NCBI RefSeq assembly: GCF_044430645.1
Contig: NZ_JAWUDN010000010.1
Span: forward strand, 1-64,000
Direction of reading: 5' to 3'
DNA from: Ewingella allii
GTDB taxonomy: Bacteria > Pseudomonadota > Gammaproteobacteria > Enterobacterales > Enterobacteriaceae
DNA: 64,000 nt
How positions within the stretch are numbered: the stretch's first letter is position 1; every line of letters begins with the position of its first letter. The translations under genes and the position numbers were made by a program. A model generated the notes under the pieces. That model was given only the letters and a program-made list of their open reading frames with translations. It searched no databases and had not been told where the DNA came from. Positions 26,776-35,839 of the stretch are shown in pieces.

Positions 26776-27860
26776 TATTTACGCTCCGAATAATTCTGCT
26801 CAATCCAAGACTGATAAGATCCACTTTTGACGTTTTCAACCCAAACACTATTGGTCAAATACCATTCAACCGTTTTACGGATACCGCTTTCAAAAGTTTC
26901 AATTGGTGTCCAACCTAGTTCTTTGCTTATTTTATCGGCGTCGATTGCATAACGACGATCATGCCCAGGTCTATCAGCGACATAGGTTATTTGTTCTCGA
27001 TAAGATTGTTCTTTAGGAACAATTTCATCCAAGATGTCACAAATAGTCAGCACGACATCAAGATTTTTCTTCTCGTTGTGGCCGCCAATATTATAAGTCT
27101 CACCAATTTTACCTTCAGTCACCACGGCATAAAGCGCACGGGCATGGTCTTCAACATAGAGCCAATCGCGTATTTGATCGCCTTTACCGTAGATAGGTAG
27201 GCTTTTACCTTCCAACGCATTGAGAATGACTAAAGGAATCAGCTTTTCAGGGAAATGATATGGACCATAATTATTTGAACAGTTTGTGACAATGCAAGGC
27301 AAACCGTACGTACGCTGCCAAGCACGGACTAAATGGTCACTAGATGCTTTAGACGCAGAATAAGGGCTGCTAGGGGAATACGGTGTTTTTTCGGTAAATA
27401 ATGGTAATGCATCAGTGCTTTCACACTCATCTGGATGAGGTAAATCACCATACACTTCATCCGTTGAGATATGATGAAAACGGAATAAAGATTTACGCGC
27501 CGCTTCCAACGTTGACCAATAAGCACGGCACGCCTCTAGTAGAGTATAAGTTCCAACAATGTTAGTACCAATGAATTCTGCTGGCCCAGTTATAGAACGG
27601 TCAACATGACTTTCAGCCGCTAAGTGCATGATGGCATCTGGCTGATGTTGTGTTAAAACCTTCGCAATAGCATCTTTGTCACAAATATCGGCTTTAACAA
27701 ACGAATAACGCTCACTTTTAGCCGCTTCACCCAACGATTCAAGATTTCCTGCATAGGTCAACTTATCAACATTGATTACACTATCATTAGTGTTGTTTAG
27801 GATATGGCGCACAACAGCCGAACCAATGAAGCCGGCACCGCCGGTAACTAGAATTTTCAC
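26775..27860 (-). CDS. rmlB: dTDP-glucose 4,6-dehydratase RmlB
   Basis: RmlB converts dTDP-glucose to dTDP-4-keto-6-deoxyglucose. The 361-residue extended SDR has the NAD-binding GGAGFIGSAVV and the catalytic STDEVYGDLPHP. It also has the YSASKASSDH motif (Tyr-x3-Lys) and the C-terminal DRPGHDRRYAID, which is diagnostic of this enzyme. Translation appears to start at GTG (27858-27860), with AGAGAG about 10 bp upstream. A 122-bp gap separates it from the WecA-like gene. Confidence 0.97.
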   Translation of the reverse strand: MKILVTGGAGFIGSAVVRHILNNTNDSVINVDKLTYAGNLESLGEAAKSERYSFVKADICDKDAIAKVLTQHQPDAIMHLAAESHVDRSITGPAEFIGTNIVGTYTLLEACRAYWSTLEAARKSLFRFHHISTDEVYGDLPHPDECESTDALPLFTEKTPYSPSSPYSASKASSDHLVRAWQRTYGLPCIVTNCSNNYGPYHFPEKLIPLVILNALEGKSLPIYGKGDQIRDWLYVEDHARALYAVVTEGKIGETYNIGGHNEKKNLDVVLTICDILDEIVPKEQSYREQITYVADRPGHDRRYAIDADKISKELGWTPIETFESGIRKTVEWYLTNSVWVENVKSGSYQSWIEQNYSERK

Positions 27861-27982
27861 CTATATTATCTCTCTTTAATTTATAACTATTCTATGGCTC
27901 AGAAGGTTTTAATATCATTTCAGTGATAACAACAATGAAATGATTTTTAATAACACTTTAATAATGATTATTTACAATTGGT

Positions 27983-29008
27983 TCATTCACACTTTGATTT
28001 TCTTGACAGCTTATTAATTGACAATACGAATACCACGAAACACATGACAAACAATGCTAAAATACCAAGCTGAGATGCATTAATCTGGTTTGCAACAATA
28101 CCAACACCTGAGAAACCTATAGAAATAGCCAGGACTATTATTAATGCTGTCGAATGCTTGAAACCATATTTCAATAATATGTGATGTAGATGCTCACGAT
28201 CGGGTTTAAAAGGGCTATCTCCTCTCCTCATCCGAGATATCATCACTCTTACCATATCCATTAGAGGTACAGAAATCAGCCATAACGCTGTTACTGGGTG
28301 GATAACAGCATCTGGACCTTGTGTAGCAACAACAAGTAGCCAGATCATGGTAAATCCTATAAGGGTACTTCCCGCATCCCCCATAAATACTTTGAATTTG
28401 CGGCCCCAAGGCACACCAAGATTTAATAAAATATAAGGAATGCAGGCGATCATCAAACAAATACACCATTCTGCAAGTTCCGTTCTACCATGTAGATAAA
28501 ATACAATTCCCAGAGATGCAAAGCTGACACAAGATAAAGCACCAAGTAGTCCATCAATCCCGTCAACCATATTAAATGCATTAATAGCACTTATTACAGC
28601 TAAAACAGTAATAAAATACCCAATAAATCCTAGCCTTATTTCATATCCAAAAAATATATTTCCTAACGTAGCCAAATAAAGCCCGCTATACATCATAATT
28701 ATTGCAACTATGACTTGTAGTAAAAGTCTTGGCCTTACTGGCAAATCAAAACGATCATCTAATACACCTACTATAAGAAGCATGCTTGAACAAATAATGT
28801 ACACAATAAAATTTGGAAACCAAGAAGGCTGCAGTAAAAAAAGCACCCAAATGGATATATATATTGAGACCCCACCCACTAATGGTATATGTCCATCATG
28901 ATGTTTTCTTGCATTAGGCTTATCGACCAACCCCACCCTTCGTGCTACTTTTCGTGCAACAAACAACGTGGCTAACGCGCTGAAAAATATGATGATATAT
29001 TCTTGCAT
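27983..29008 (-). CDS. WecA-like undecaprenyl-phosphate HexNAc-1-phosphate transferase
   Basis: The 341-residue polyprenyl-phosphate sugar-phosphate transferase has about ten or eleven membrane segments. All catalytic motifs of E. coli WecA are present: GLVDKPNARKHHDG, the magnesium-binding aspartates Asp84-Asp85 in LDDRFD, NAFNMVDGIDGLLG (Asp149, Asp152), KVFMGDAGSTLIGF and the C-terminal HLHH motif. It would transfer HexNAc-1-phosphate (GlcNAc in WecA) to undecaprenyl phosphate and so start O-unit synthesis. E. coli wecA lies in the separate enterobacterial common antigen locus, so this is probably a second, dedicated copy. It lacks the long basic C-terminal tail of WecA (367 residues). It is the first gene after the JUMPstart element. 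Sugar specificity cannot be read from sequence. Confidence 0.9.
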   Translation of the reverse strand: MQEYIIIFFSALATLFVARKVARRVGLVDKPNARKHHDGHIPLVGGVSIYISIWVLFLLQPSWFPNFIVYIICSSMLLIVGVLDDRFDLPVRPRLLLQVIVAIIMMYSGLYLATLGNIFFGYEIRLGFIGYFITVLAVISAINAFNMVDGIDGLLGALSCVSFASLGIVFYLHGRTELAEWCICLMIACIPYILLNLGVPWGRKFKVFMGDAGSTLIGFTMIWLLVVATQGPDAVIHPVTALWLISVPLMDMVRVMISRMRRGDSPFKPDREHLHHILLKYGFKHSTALIIVLAISIGFSGVGIVANQINASQLGILALFVMCFVVFVLSINKLSRKSKCE

Positions 29009-29239
29009 GACTGCACCATGTTAAATCTGATTTGTAATTGGAACTACTTCATTTTTTAAAAACCCGAAACATTATGATTTCATAAAATCCATTAACGGGA
29101 GTTCTGACTAAATCCATTTTTCAGCCAGTAATAAATGAAATATTCAAATTATTGAATGTATTTTCATTGTCTTAAATGTAGCTGTTATCCAACCCTTTAG
29201 ACGCCTGCGTATACTTGTTAATCAAAGAGAAACACTAGG

Positions 29240-29273
29240 CACGCTACCGCCCTTGGCTCTTAAGCTACCAATG
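29240..29273 (-). promoter_or_regulatory. JUMPstart element with ops site
   Basis: On the minus strand this reads as the JUMPstart consensus: CATTGGTAGCT, then GAGCCAAGG, then the ops core GGCGGTAGCGTG (29240-29251). The ops element pauses RNA polymerase and recruits the antiterminator RfaH, which allows transcription of long surface-polysaccharide operons. It lies about 230 bp before the first O-antigen gene. Confidence 0.93.
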
Positions 29274-29372
29274 CACTTGCTCATAACACCATGATTAAAT
29301 GTCGAAGTCCTGCTGTATCTAAAATCTTGTACAAATGAAACTGAATATCTGAAAAGTAAACTTGCGGTAAGA

Positions 29373-29400
29373 ATTTTACCCTTAACATCACTTATAGCAA
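29373..29400 (-). promoter_or_regulatory. Candidate O-antigen operon promoter
   Basis: On the minus strand, TTGCTA (29395-29400) and TAAAAT (29373-29378) are separated by 16 bp, matching sigma-70 at four and five of six positions. Transcription would start near 29366, about 100 bp ahead of the JUMPstart element. The assignment is tentative because the region is AT-rich. Confidence 0.35.
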
Positions 29401-29480
29401 GTCGCAATTATCCTAAATATCACACAATTAGGCTATTAGTAGGCGTCTCTTTTAGTGAAAATAATCATAGATACTGAATG

Positions 29481-29508
29481 AAAAAGCACCATGTATATGG
29501 TGCTTTGA
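29481..29508 (-). terminator. Intrinsic terminator of galU
   Basis: AAAGCACCAT (29483-29492) pairs with ATGGTGCTTT (29497-29506), with a run of T residues following on the minus strand. It separates galU from the O-antigen promoter. Confidence 0.85.
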
Positions 29509-29528
29509 ATATTATGTGAGACCAGTGA

Positions 29529-30416
29529 TTACTTAGCGGTAAACTCTTTCAACCAAGTCTCAAATGCTGCGCCCTGCGAAGGATGGCGGATGCCATACTC
29601 AACGAAGGCTTTCATATAACCCAGCTTGTCGCCACAGTCATGTGAACGGCCAGTCATGGTGAAAGCTTCTACCGTTTTCTTCTTCATGAGCAATGCGATA
29701 GCGTCGGTCAGCTGAATTTCGTTGCCCGCGCCATAAGGGGTGACTGCCAGCAGTGGCCACAAATCTTCGGAGAAGACATAACGCCCTACTACTGCCAGAT
29801 TAGATGGGGCATCTTTCTGATCGGGTTTTTCGACGATTGCGGTCATTGGTGCGCTTTCGCCTGGCTCAACTTCAACGCCGTTACAGTCAACGATACCGTA
29901 TTTAGACACATCTTCTTCCGGCACTTCTTCAACCATAACCTGGCTGTTACCGGTTTCTTCGAAGCGACGCAGCATGGCTGCAAGGTTGTCTTTACGCAGA
30001 TCGCTTGTTGAGTCATCCATCAGAACGTCTGGCAGAATGACGGCGAAAGGAGAATTGCCGATCAGTGGTTTTGCACACAACACAGCGTGGCCCAGGCCTT
30101 TTGACTGCCCCTGACGCACGTTCATGATAGTCACGCCTTTCGGGCAGATTGACTGAACTTCTTCCAGCAGCTGGCGCTTAACGCGCGACTCGAGCATGCT
30201 CTCCAATTCAAAAGAGGTATCGAAGTGGTTTTCGATCGCATTCTTGGAAGAATGTGTAACCAAGATGATTTCTTTAATACCCGCAGCGGCACATTCGTTC
30301 ACAATGTACTGGATAAGAGGCTTGTCTACGATCGGCAACATCTCTTTGGGAATCGCTTTGGTTGCTGGCAGCATGCGTGTGCCAAGACCGGCAACAGGGA
30401 TAACAGCTTTTAACAT
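29529..30416 (-). CDS. galU: UTP-glucose-1-phosphate uridylyltransferase (GalU-type, in the galF position)
   Basis: The enzyme makes UDP-glucose from UTP and glucose 1-phosphate for glycogen-independent sugar nucleotide pathways and surface polysaccharides. The 295-residue protein has the nucleotide-binding loop AVIPVAGLGTRMLPATKA with intact GTR, KEMLPIVDKPLIQYIVNEC, LPDVLMDD and SHDCGDKLGYMKAFVEYGIRH. At these diagnostic places it follows E. coli GalU, not GalF, which has GMHMLPATKA and a changed C-terminal part. It nevertheless sits beside the O-antigen locus where E. coli has galF. AAGGAG lies upstream of the ATG, at a rather long 11 bp spacing. Confidence 0.88.
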   Translation of the reverse strand: MLKAVIPVAGLGTRMLPATKAIPKEMLPIVDKPLIQYIVNECAAAGIKEIILVTHSSKNAIENHFDTSFELESMLESRVKRQLLEEVQSICPKGVTIMNVRQGQSKGLGHAVLCAKPLIGNSPFAVILPDVLMDDSTSDLRKDNLAAMLRRFEETGNSQVMVEEVPEEDVSKYGIVDCNGVEVEPGESAPMTAIVEKPDQKDAPSNLAVVGRYVFSEDLWPLLAVTPYGAGNEIQLTDAIALLMKKKTVEAFTMTGRSHDCGDKLGYMKAFVEYGIRHPSQGAAFETWLKEFTAK

Positions 30417-30865
30417 TGTAAAGGATACTCCTTGAAACCAATAGTTTGGAAGTTCAGCCAGTCAGAATATTAGCACTCATCTAGCTCACTGCACTGAAAC
30501 CGTTTAGCAATTCTGTGTCGTTCCACGTGATCCCACTAGTATAGACCTTCAAACCTTAACGGGGGAGCACATAAAGCTAATAAACACCGATTTTTAACTT
30601 GGTGATACGATACCAGTAAGCTTTCCCAAACGGTAAGCGAAACGCTGAATTTTAAGAATGTTTCCCTCGTTCGCGTTTTTTCTAACCGATTCTTGATGAT
30701 TTATGAGCCATTCATAAACCTTATATCAACGTACTCTGCCTCTGCAGTAACCTGATGGATGATACTCGCCCTACTCCGCAGGTTGGGAAAAGTTGAGTTT
30801 TCACGCCATGCCACCCATCATTCACATGTAACTCACGTCATTAAACCTAAAGGTAAAAAATAGCT
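30417..30865. other. Divergent promoter region between galU and yegH
   Basis: These 449 bp contain no ORF. The region must hold the galU promoter on the minus strand and the yegH promoter on the plus strand. I could not assign a specific regulator site. Confidence 0.5.
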
Positions 30866-32449
30866 ATGGAATGGATCGTCGATCCGTCAATTTGGGCCGG
30901 GCTCGCTACACTGGTCATTCTGGAAATTGTTTTAGGCATTGATAACCTGATATTTATTGCCATTCTGGCGGATAAACTGCCTAAGCGGCAGCGTGACAGG
31001 GCGCGCGTGACGGGCCTGCTGCTGGCGCTGGTAATGCGTTTACTGCTGCTGGCGTCCATATCTTGGCTGGCTACCCTCACCCGCCCCTTGGTCAACCTGT
31101 TCTCTCATTCGTTTAGCGCTCGCGACATCATCATGCTGCTGGGTGGGATTTTCCTGCTGTTTAAAGCCACGATGGAGCTTAACGAACGGCTAGAAGGCAA
31201 GGATGAAGAACATAGCGCGCAGCGTTCCGGGGCGAAGTTCTGGGCAGTCGTCGCGCAAATTGTGGTGCTCGACGCGATATTCTCCCTCGACTCGGTGATC
31301 ACCGCCGTCGGCATGGTTGATAACCTGGCAGTGATGATGGCGGCGGTGTGTATCGCCATCCTACTGATGCTGCTCGCCAGCCGGCCTCTAACCCGTTTTG
31401 TCAATGCTCACCCCACTATCGTCATTCTGTGCCTGAGCTTCCTGCTGATGATTGGTTTTAGTCTGGTTGCCGAGGGCTTCGGATTCTATATCCCGAAAGG
31501 CTACCTCTACGCGGCGATTGGCTTCTCGGTGATGATTGAGGCCCTGAATCAACTGGCGCAGTTCAACCGGCGACGATTTCTCTCATCCAGCCGCTCTTTG
31601 CGAGAAAGGACGGCTGATACCGTACTGCGGGTGTTGCGCGGTAAGCATGAAGAAGCAGAACTCGACACACACTCTTCCAACATGATTTCAGATATCGAGG
31701 GCAACGAAATATTTAATCAGCAAGAACGCCATATGATTGAGCGCGTTCTTGGGCTCGCCCAGCGTAGCGTCAGCAGTATCATGACCTCCCGCCACGACGT
31801 TGATAACCTCGAGTTGAATGACCCCGTCGACGTATTAACCCAGCAAATAGCCGACAATCAGCACACCCGCATTCTGGTCACTGAAGACAGTTCCACCGAC
31901 GAGCCTCTTGGCGTGGTGCATGTTATTGACCTGCTCAAGCAGCAGTTGCTGCAAAACGAGTTAGACCTTAAGGCGCTGATTCGCCAGCCGCTCATCTTCC
32001 CGGAGCAACTCTCCCTGCTAAAAGCGTTAGAACAGTTCCGCCTGGCGAAAACCCACTTTGCCTTTGTTGTCGATGAGTTTGGTTCCGTTGAGGGTGTGGT
32101 GACGCTGACTGACGTGATGGAAACCATTGCCGGTAATCTGCCGGAGAACCATGAAACCGCAGACGCAGATGATGATATTGAGCAACGCGAAGACGGTAGC
32201 TGGGTGGTGAGTGGTTCCATGCCATTAGAAGACGTCGTGATGCACATTCCCCTCTCTATGGAAGAAAAGCGCGACTACCACACTCTGGCCGGATTGCTGA
32301 TGGAACACGCTCAAGTGGTTCCACAGGAGGGTGCCAAACTGACTATTGGTGATTATCAGTTTGAAATTCTGGAAGTGAATAGTCATCGCATATTAAAAGT
32401 CAGGGTCACACCCCTTGCTCCACCCAATAGTGATGATTACGAGGTCTAA
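30866..32449 (+). CDS. yegH: YegH, TerC-domain membrane protein with CBS and CorC/HlyC domains
   Basis: The 527-residue protein has an N-terminal TerC-type membrane domain (about residues 1-230, seven or more segments; LEIVLGIDNLIFIAIL and VVLDAIFSLDSVITAVGM with the family's acidic intramembrane residues). A pair of cytosolic CBS domains follows (about 300-420), then a C-terminal CorC/HlyC transporter-associated domain (about 435-515). This is the E. coli YegH architecture (527 residues). Proteins of this type are linked to metal ion transport, but YegH function is not established. AAAGGT precedes the ATG. In E. coli it also lies next to asmA. Confidence 0.93.
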   Translation: MEWIVDPSIWAGLATLVILEIVLGIDNLIFIAILADKLPKRQRDRARVTGLLLALVMRLLLLASISWLATLTRPLVNLFSHSFSARDIIMLLGGIFLLFKATMELNERLEGKDEEHSAQRSGAKFWAVVAQIVVLDAIFSLDSVITAVGMVDNLAVMMAAVCIAILLMLLASRPLTRFVNAHPTIVILCLSFLLMIGFSLVAEGFGFYIPKGYLYAAIGFSVMIEALNQLAQFNRRRFLSSSRSLRERTADTVLRVLRGKHEEAELDTHSSNMISDIEGNEIFNQQERHMIERVLGLAQRSVSSIMTSRHDVDNLELNDPVDVLTQQIADNQHTRILVTEDSSTDEPLGVVHVIDLLKQQLLQNELDLKALIRQPLIFPEQLSLLKALEQFRLAKTHFAFVVDEFGSVEGVVTLTDVMETIAGNLPENHETADADDDIEQREDGSWVVSGSMPLEDVVMHIPLSMEEKRDYHTLAGLLMEHAQVVPQEGAKLTIGDYQFEILEVNSHRILKVRVTPLAPPNSDDYEV

Positions 32450-32470
32450 TTCCTGCGAATTTTAAATACA

Positions 32471-32497
32471 AAAAGGGCCTCATCATGAGGCCCTTTT
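32471..32497. terminator. Bidirectional terminator between yegH and asmA
   Basis: A 12-bp perfect stem (32471-32482 with 32486-32497) with a 3-nt loop, starting with AAAA and ending with TTTT. It separates convergent yegH and asmA. Confidence 0.92.
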
Positions 32498-32525
32498 ACG
32501 TTTTGCTAGCTTGTTATCCCTTCAA

Positions 32526-34367
32526 TTACTTATTGATAATGGATTTCAGCTCTTTGTTTTCTTTGGCGTTCTTGTTTTTATCAATCCAATTTTGGATAGC
32601 GCTTTTAGCTTCATCTTGTAACTGGTTGCGCAGGATCTGATCTACCTGCAGCTGATAGTTCAACTGCGACCAAGGGCCATAGACTCGCAAAGGCACGTCG
32701 GTATTTTGCAATCGCTGAATAAGATTATTGTTACCTTTCCAGCCGCCAGTCACCCGCACACCAAGCGTCAAATCACACTGCTTATCAGCAAAGTTAATCT
32801 TGCCATCGCCTTTGGCATTTAACATTTCAGACTCAGCCATCAGATTGGATAGCGTCAGCGTCCCCTTGCTCAGCACACCCTCTGCCTGCAGCGACTGTAT
32901 CTGCGTGTAATGGTCATAGCGTTCCAGACCCTGCACGCTGTTGTTGTTACGGGCAATCGCTTGTTGCACTAATTGCTGAATATTCATGCCGTTAAGGCGC
33001 GCATCGTCCATCGACATATGCATTTTACCCGCCCAGTTATGGCTGAAATCATACGACGATAAACCGCTGCCATTGACCGCGCCGCGCAGGGTGAATTTCC
33101 CCGTGAGCGCTTCAGGCAGGTCGTAAGCGACCAGCAACTGACCCAGTTCGATGTTATTCACAATCGGCTGCAGGTTGATTTTCGCCAGCTTGCCGGTGAC
33201 ATCCATACTGCCTGGCAGAGAGAAATCGCCCGATGCCATTTTGCCACTCAGGGTTTGCAGATTAACTTTACCCTGCTGATTAGTAGCCAACAGCTGGAAG
33301 TCTTGAATTTTCAGGCCGCGATAAGTGAGATCGGCCACCTTCAGCGCGACATTTGCGTTAAAGCTGTTGAGAATACTGAAGTTATTCGGCTGGTCGCTAA
33401 CATTGCGCGCGATAACCGGCGCAGAAGTCACGGCGCGAGCCGCCTGAGACGTTTGATCCGGCGTTTTCGGCTGCCAGCCTGATAAAGCGTCAAGGTCCAG
33501 CTTGGCGGCATCCAGGTTAACCTGATAATCGCCGGTATCGGACAGGGTCGCCGCCGCGTTGCCGCTCAACTGATTATCATTGGCCGTCAATGCTAGCTGG
33601 CTGAGGGTCAGGCGCTGCGTGTCGCGATGATAGTTTGCCTGCATGGTTCCTGAACCCTGCAAACCTTTCGCCGGAATATCCGCGCCACTCAGCTGATAGC
33701 TAAATTTATTAATATCGGCGGAGAACTCTTGCGGATACTTTTGCATATCCAGGTCGGCAGACATGGAGAAGGCGAGATCGCGCTGATTACGATTAATGCG
33801 GCTGGAAAGCTCAAGGGTTGCCTGACGATGCGCATTTTGCTCAAGCTGCATATTAATGTCGCGCACATTAATTTGGTCGTTCTCACCGCGCTGCCAAATC
33901 AGCAGGCTGTCCGCCACGCTGATTTTATCAATATCAAATTTCCAGCCAGCTTCTAATTCAGAAGGAGGCTGAACCGTTGATGTCGGGGCTACAGGAGCAT
34001 CCGGCACGTCGGCTTCGCTGTCCGGTGTTAATCGCACCACCGCGTTTTTCAACATAACTTCGCGCACGGCTAACTGATGGGAAAGCAAAGGCCAGAGTTT
34101 GACATCAAGACGCATGTTTTCCGCAGTGACCACCGGCGCTTTCGCACCCGGCGCAGTCAGCGACGTTTGGCCGGCGATAATGCTTAACTGAGGCCAAACG
34201 TGCCAGCGTAAATCACCGCGAATCGCCAGTTGATAACCACTTTTCTGCTCGACACGGTCTACCATGTACTGGCGGAAATCGTTGGGATTAATTAAAAATA
34301 CCAGCGAGGTCATTCCTGCAATAATCACCACCAGCAATATAACCAGCGTTGTCAGTAGTCTTCTCAT
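32526..34367 (-). CDS. asmA: Outer-membrane assembly protein AsmA
   Basis: AsmA is an inner-membrane-anchored periplasmic protein of the AsmA/TamB group, linked to outer-membrane protein and lipid homeostasis. The 613-residue protein (E. coli 617) has one N-terminal membrane anchor (RRLLTTLVILLVVIIAG), the signature NPNDFRQYM, RWHVWPQLSI and ENMRLDVKLWPLLSHQLAV. A long beta-rich periplasmic body ends in the conserved C-terminal DAFN-like domain. I start at the ATG at 34367, with GAGGAAGG just upstream; an ORF extension to 34397 adds ten residues absent from E. coli. Confidence 0.96.
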   Translation of the reverse strand: MRRLLTTLVILLVVIIAGMTSLVFLINPNDFRQYMVDRVEQKSGYQLAIRGDLRWHVWPQLSIIAGQTSLTAPGAKAPVVTAENMRLDVKLWPLLSHQLAVREVMLKNAVVRLTPDSEADVPDAPVAPTSTVQPPSELEAGWKFDIDKISVADSLLIWQRGENDQINVRDINMQLEQNAHRQATLELSSRINRNQRDLAFSMSADLDMQKYPQEFSADINKFSYQLSGADIPAKGLQGSGTMQANYHRDTQRLTLSQLALTANDNQLSGNAAATLSDTGDYQVNLDAAKLDLDALSGWQPKTPDQTSQAARAVTSAPVIARNVSDQPNNFSILNSFNANVALKVADLTYRGLKIQDFQLLATNQQGKVNLQTLSGKMASGDFSLPGSMDVTGKLAKINLQPIVNNIELGQLLVAYDLPEALTGKFTLRGAVNGSGLSSYDFSHNWAGKMHMSMDDARLNGMNIQQLVQQAIARNNNSVQGLERYDHYTQIQSLQAEGVLSKGTLTLSNLMAESEMLNAKGDGKINFADKQCDLTLGVRVTGGWKGNNNLIQRLQNTDVPLRVYGPWSQLNYQLQVDQILRNQLQDEAKSAIQNWIDKNKNAKENKELKSIINK

Positions 34368-34415
34368 GCCTTCCTCTTGCCCTTTTACCCACAGCAACTC
34401 GGGTAAAGACCTGAA

Positions 34416-34997
34416 TCAGTCTTTGTCGATACGGCTTGCAACTGCACTCTGCTGGTCGCGATATTTCGCATCCTGGCGGCTGTTATAAGGACGAGCAGCG
34501 GGGCCAGAAAGCGGCTCGAAACTCAGCGCGCCGATGAGCATGCCCGGACGCAATGCCAGAGGCAACTTACCTGAATTATAGAACTCCAGCACGATTCGGC
34601 CTTTCCAGCCCGGATCGATACGATGAGCCGTTACGTGAACCATCAACCCTAGTCGAGCAAGTGAAGAACGTCCATCCAACCAGCCAACTAAGTCATCGGG
34701 AATAGAAACGGTTTCGAAAGTCACGGCCAGCGCCAGCTCGCCGGGATGCAGGAAAAACGCCTCGCCTTCTGGCAAAACGATTTCGTCACTCATGACTTTA
34801 TCCAGCGCGGCGCTGACTTCATCTTTCGGGCCACTAAGATCGATAAAACCAGCGTTATGCCCTAAAAAGACGCGGAATCCATTTCCCAGCCGGACATCAA
34901 CCGTTGCCCCGTTGATTCGTTCGATGGGAGGGCGCGGGGAAATCGCTAACTTTCCGCTGTCCAGCCAGGCTTCGATGTCTCGATCGCACAGTCTCAT
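34416..34997 (-). CDS. dcd: dCTP deaminase
   Basis: Dcd converts dCTP to dUTP, the main source of dUMP for thymidylate in enterobacteria. The 193-residue homotrimeric enzyme (E. coli 193) has RLCDRDIEAWLD at the N terminus, FLHPGELALAVT, the substrate loop GRSSLARLGLMVH and HRIDPGWKGRIVLEF with the catalytic glutamate. GGAGAG precedes the ATG. A 6-bp inverted repeat covers its stop codon (34405-34424). It lies between udk and asmA, all on the minus strand, as in E. coli. Confidence 0.98.
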   Translation of the reverse strand: MRLCDRDIEAWLDSGKLAISPRPPIERINGATVDVRLGNGFRVFLGHNAGFIDLSGPKDEVSAALDKVMSDEIVLPEGEAFFLHPGELALAVTFETVSIPDDLVGWLDGRSSLARLGLMVHVTAHRIDPGWKGRIVLEFYNSGKLPLALRPGMLIGALSFEPLSGPAARPYNSRQDAKYRDQQSAVASRIDKD

Positions 34998-35051
34998 CGT
35001 TTCTCTCTCCGTGTTGTTACTGCTGAAAATGGTCTGGTGAAACCTTGGCCA

Positions 35052-35693
35052 TTAATTGAAGAACTGACTAATTTTCGCTTTAAGAATATCAATTGCAATT
35101 CGGTTTTTACCGCCACGAGGGACGATGATATCTGCATATTGTTTAGAAGGTTCAATGAATTGCAGGAACATTGGGCGAACCGTTTTCTGATACTGCGCCA
35201 TGACGGAATCCATCGAACGACCACGCTCGTTGACGTCGCGCTTCATACGGCGCATTAGGCAGATGTCCAGCGGCGTGTCGACGAAAATCGAGAAGTTCAT
35301 CTCTTGACGTAAACGGACATCGGTCAGCAGCAGAATGCCCTCTAAAATGATCACTTTCTTGGGCTTCAGGGTCACCGTTTCACCCAGGCGGGTGTGTTCG
35401 ATAAAGCTGTAGCTCGGCAACTCAATAGCATGCCCTGCTTTTAGGCTCTGCAGGTGTTGGAACAATAAATTGTGGTCCATGGCGCTGGGATGGTCATAGT
35501 TGGTTTTAACCCGCTCCTCCATGGTCATGTGGCTTTGGTCTTTATAGTAGCAATCTTCTGGAATAACCCCGATGTGTTCATCACCCACCTGATCACGAAG
35601 TTCACGATATAAGGTACTGGCAATGAGGCTTTTTCCAGAGGCAGATGCGCCAGCGATACCTACGATGACACACTGATGGTGCTTGTCAGACAT
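35052..35693 (-). CDS. udk: Uridine/cytidine kinase
   Basis: Udk phosphorylates uridine and cytidine in pyrimidine salvage. The 213-residue protein (E. coli 213) has the P-loop GASASGKS (residues 15-22), the IPEDCYYKDQSHM substrate stretch, NYDHPSAMDHNLL and RRMKRDVNERGRSMDSV. I start at the ATG at 35693, which gives the E. coli length. The ORF remains open for 42 more codons upstream, but those residues do not resemble the family. The ribosome-binding site is weak. Confidence 0.97.
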   Translation of the reverse strand: MSDKHHQCVIVGIAGASASGKSLIASTLYRELRDQVGDEHIGVIPEDCYYKDQSHMTMEERVKTNYDHPSAMDHNLLFQHLQSLKAGHAIELPSYSFIEHTRLGETVTLKPKKVIILEGILLLTDVRLRQEMNFSIFVDTPLDICLMRRMKRDVNERGRSMDSVMAQYQKTVRPMFLQFIEPSKQYADIIVPRGGKNRIAIDILKAKISQFFN

Positions 35694-35839
35694 AAAATTA
35701 AAGACCTGATTTGGAAGTTTGAAGGGCAAGCACGGGGACGGTGCTTTGATCGCGCCAATTATAGGTACAACACCTTGCCGATGCCAGCATTTAGGACGGT
35801 AAACTCTGGCATCGGGCAATTATTAGCAGACTTTGGACG

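Larger units (their letters stand above)
29009..29480. other. O-antigen operon promoter and leader region
   Basis: About 470 bp between the WecA-like gene and the galU terminator. It contains the candidate promoter at 29373-29400 and the JUMPstart/ops element at 29240-29273. A 61-codon ORF running through the element has no coding signature. Nothing else was seen. Confidence 0.7.

Noticed and set aside
29222..29407. 61-codon minus-strand ORF through the JUMPstart element
   Set aside because: The region is fully explained as an untranslated RfaH-responsive leader; no coding signature or good start signal was seen.
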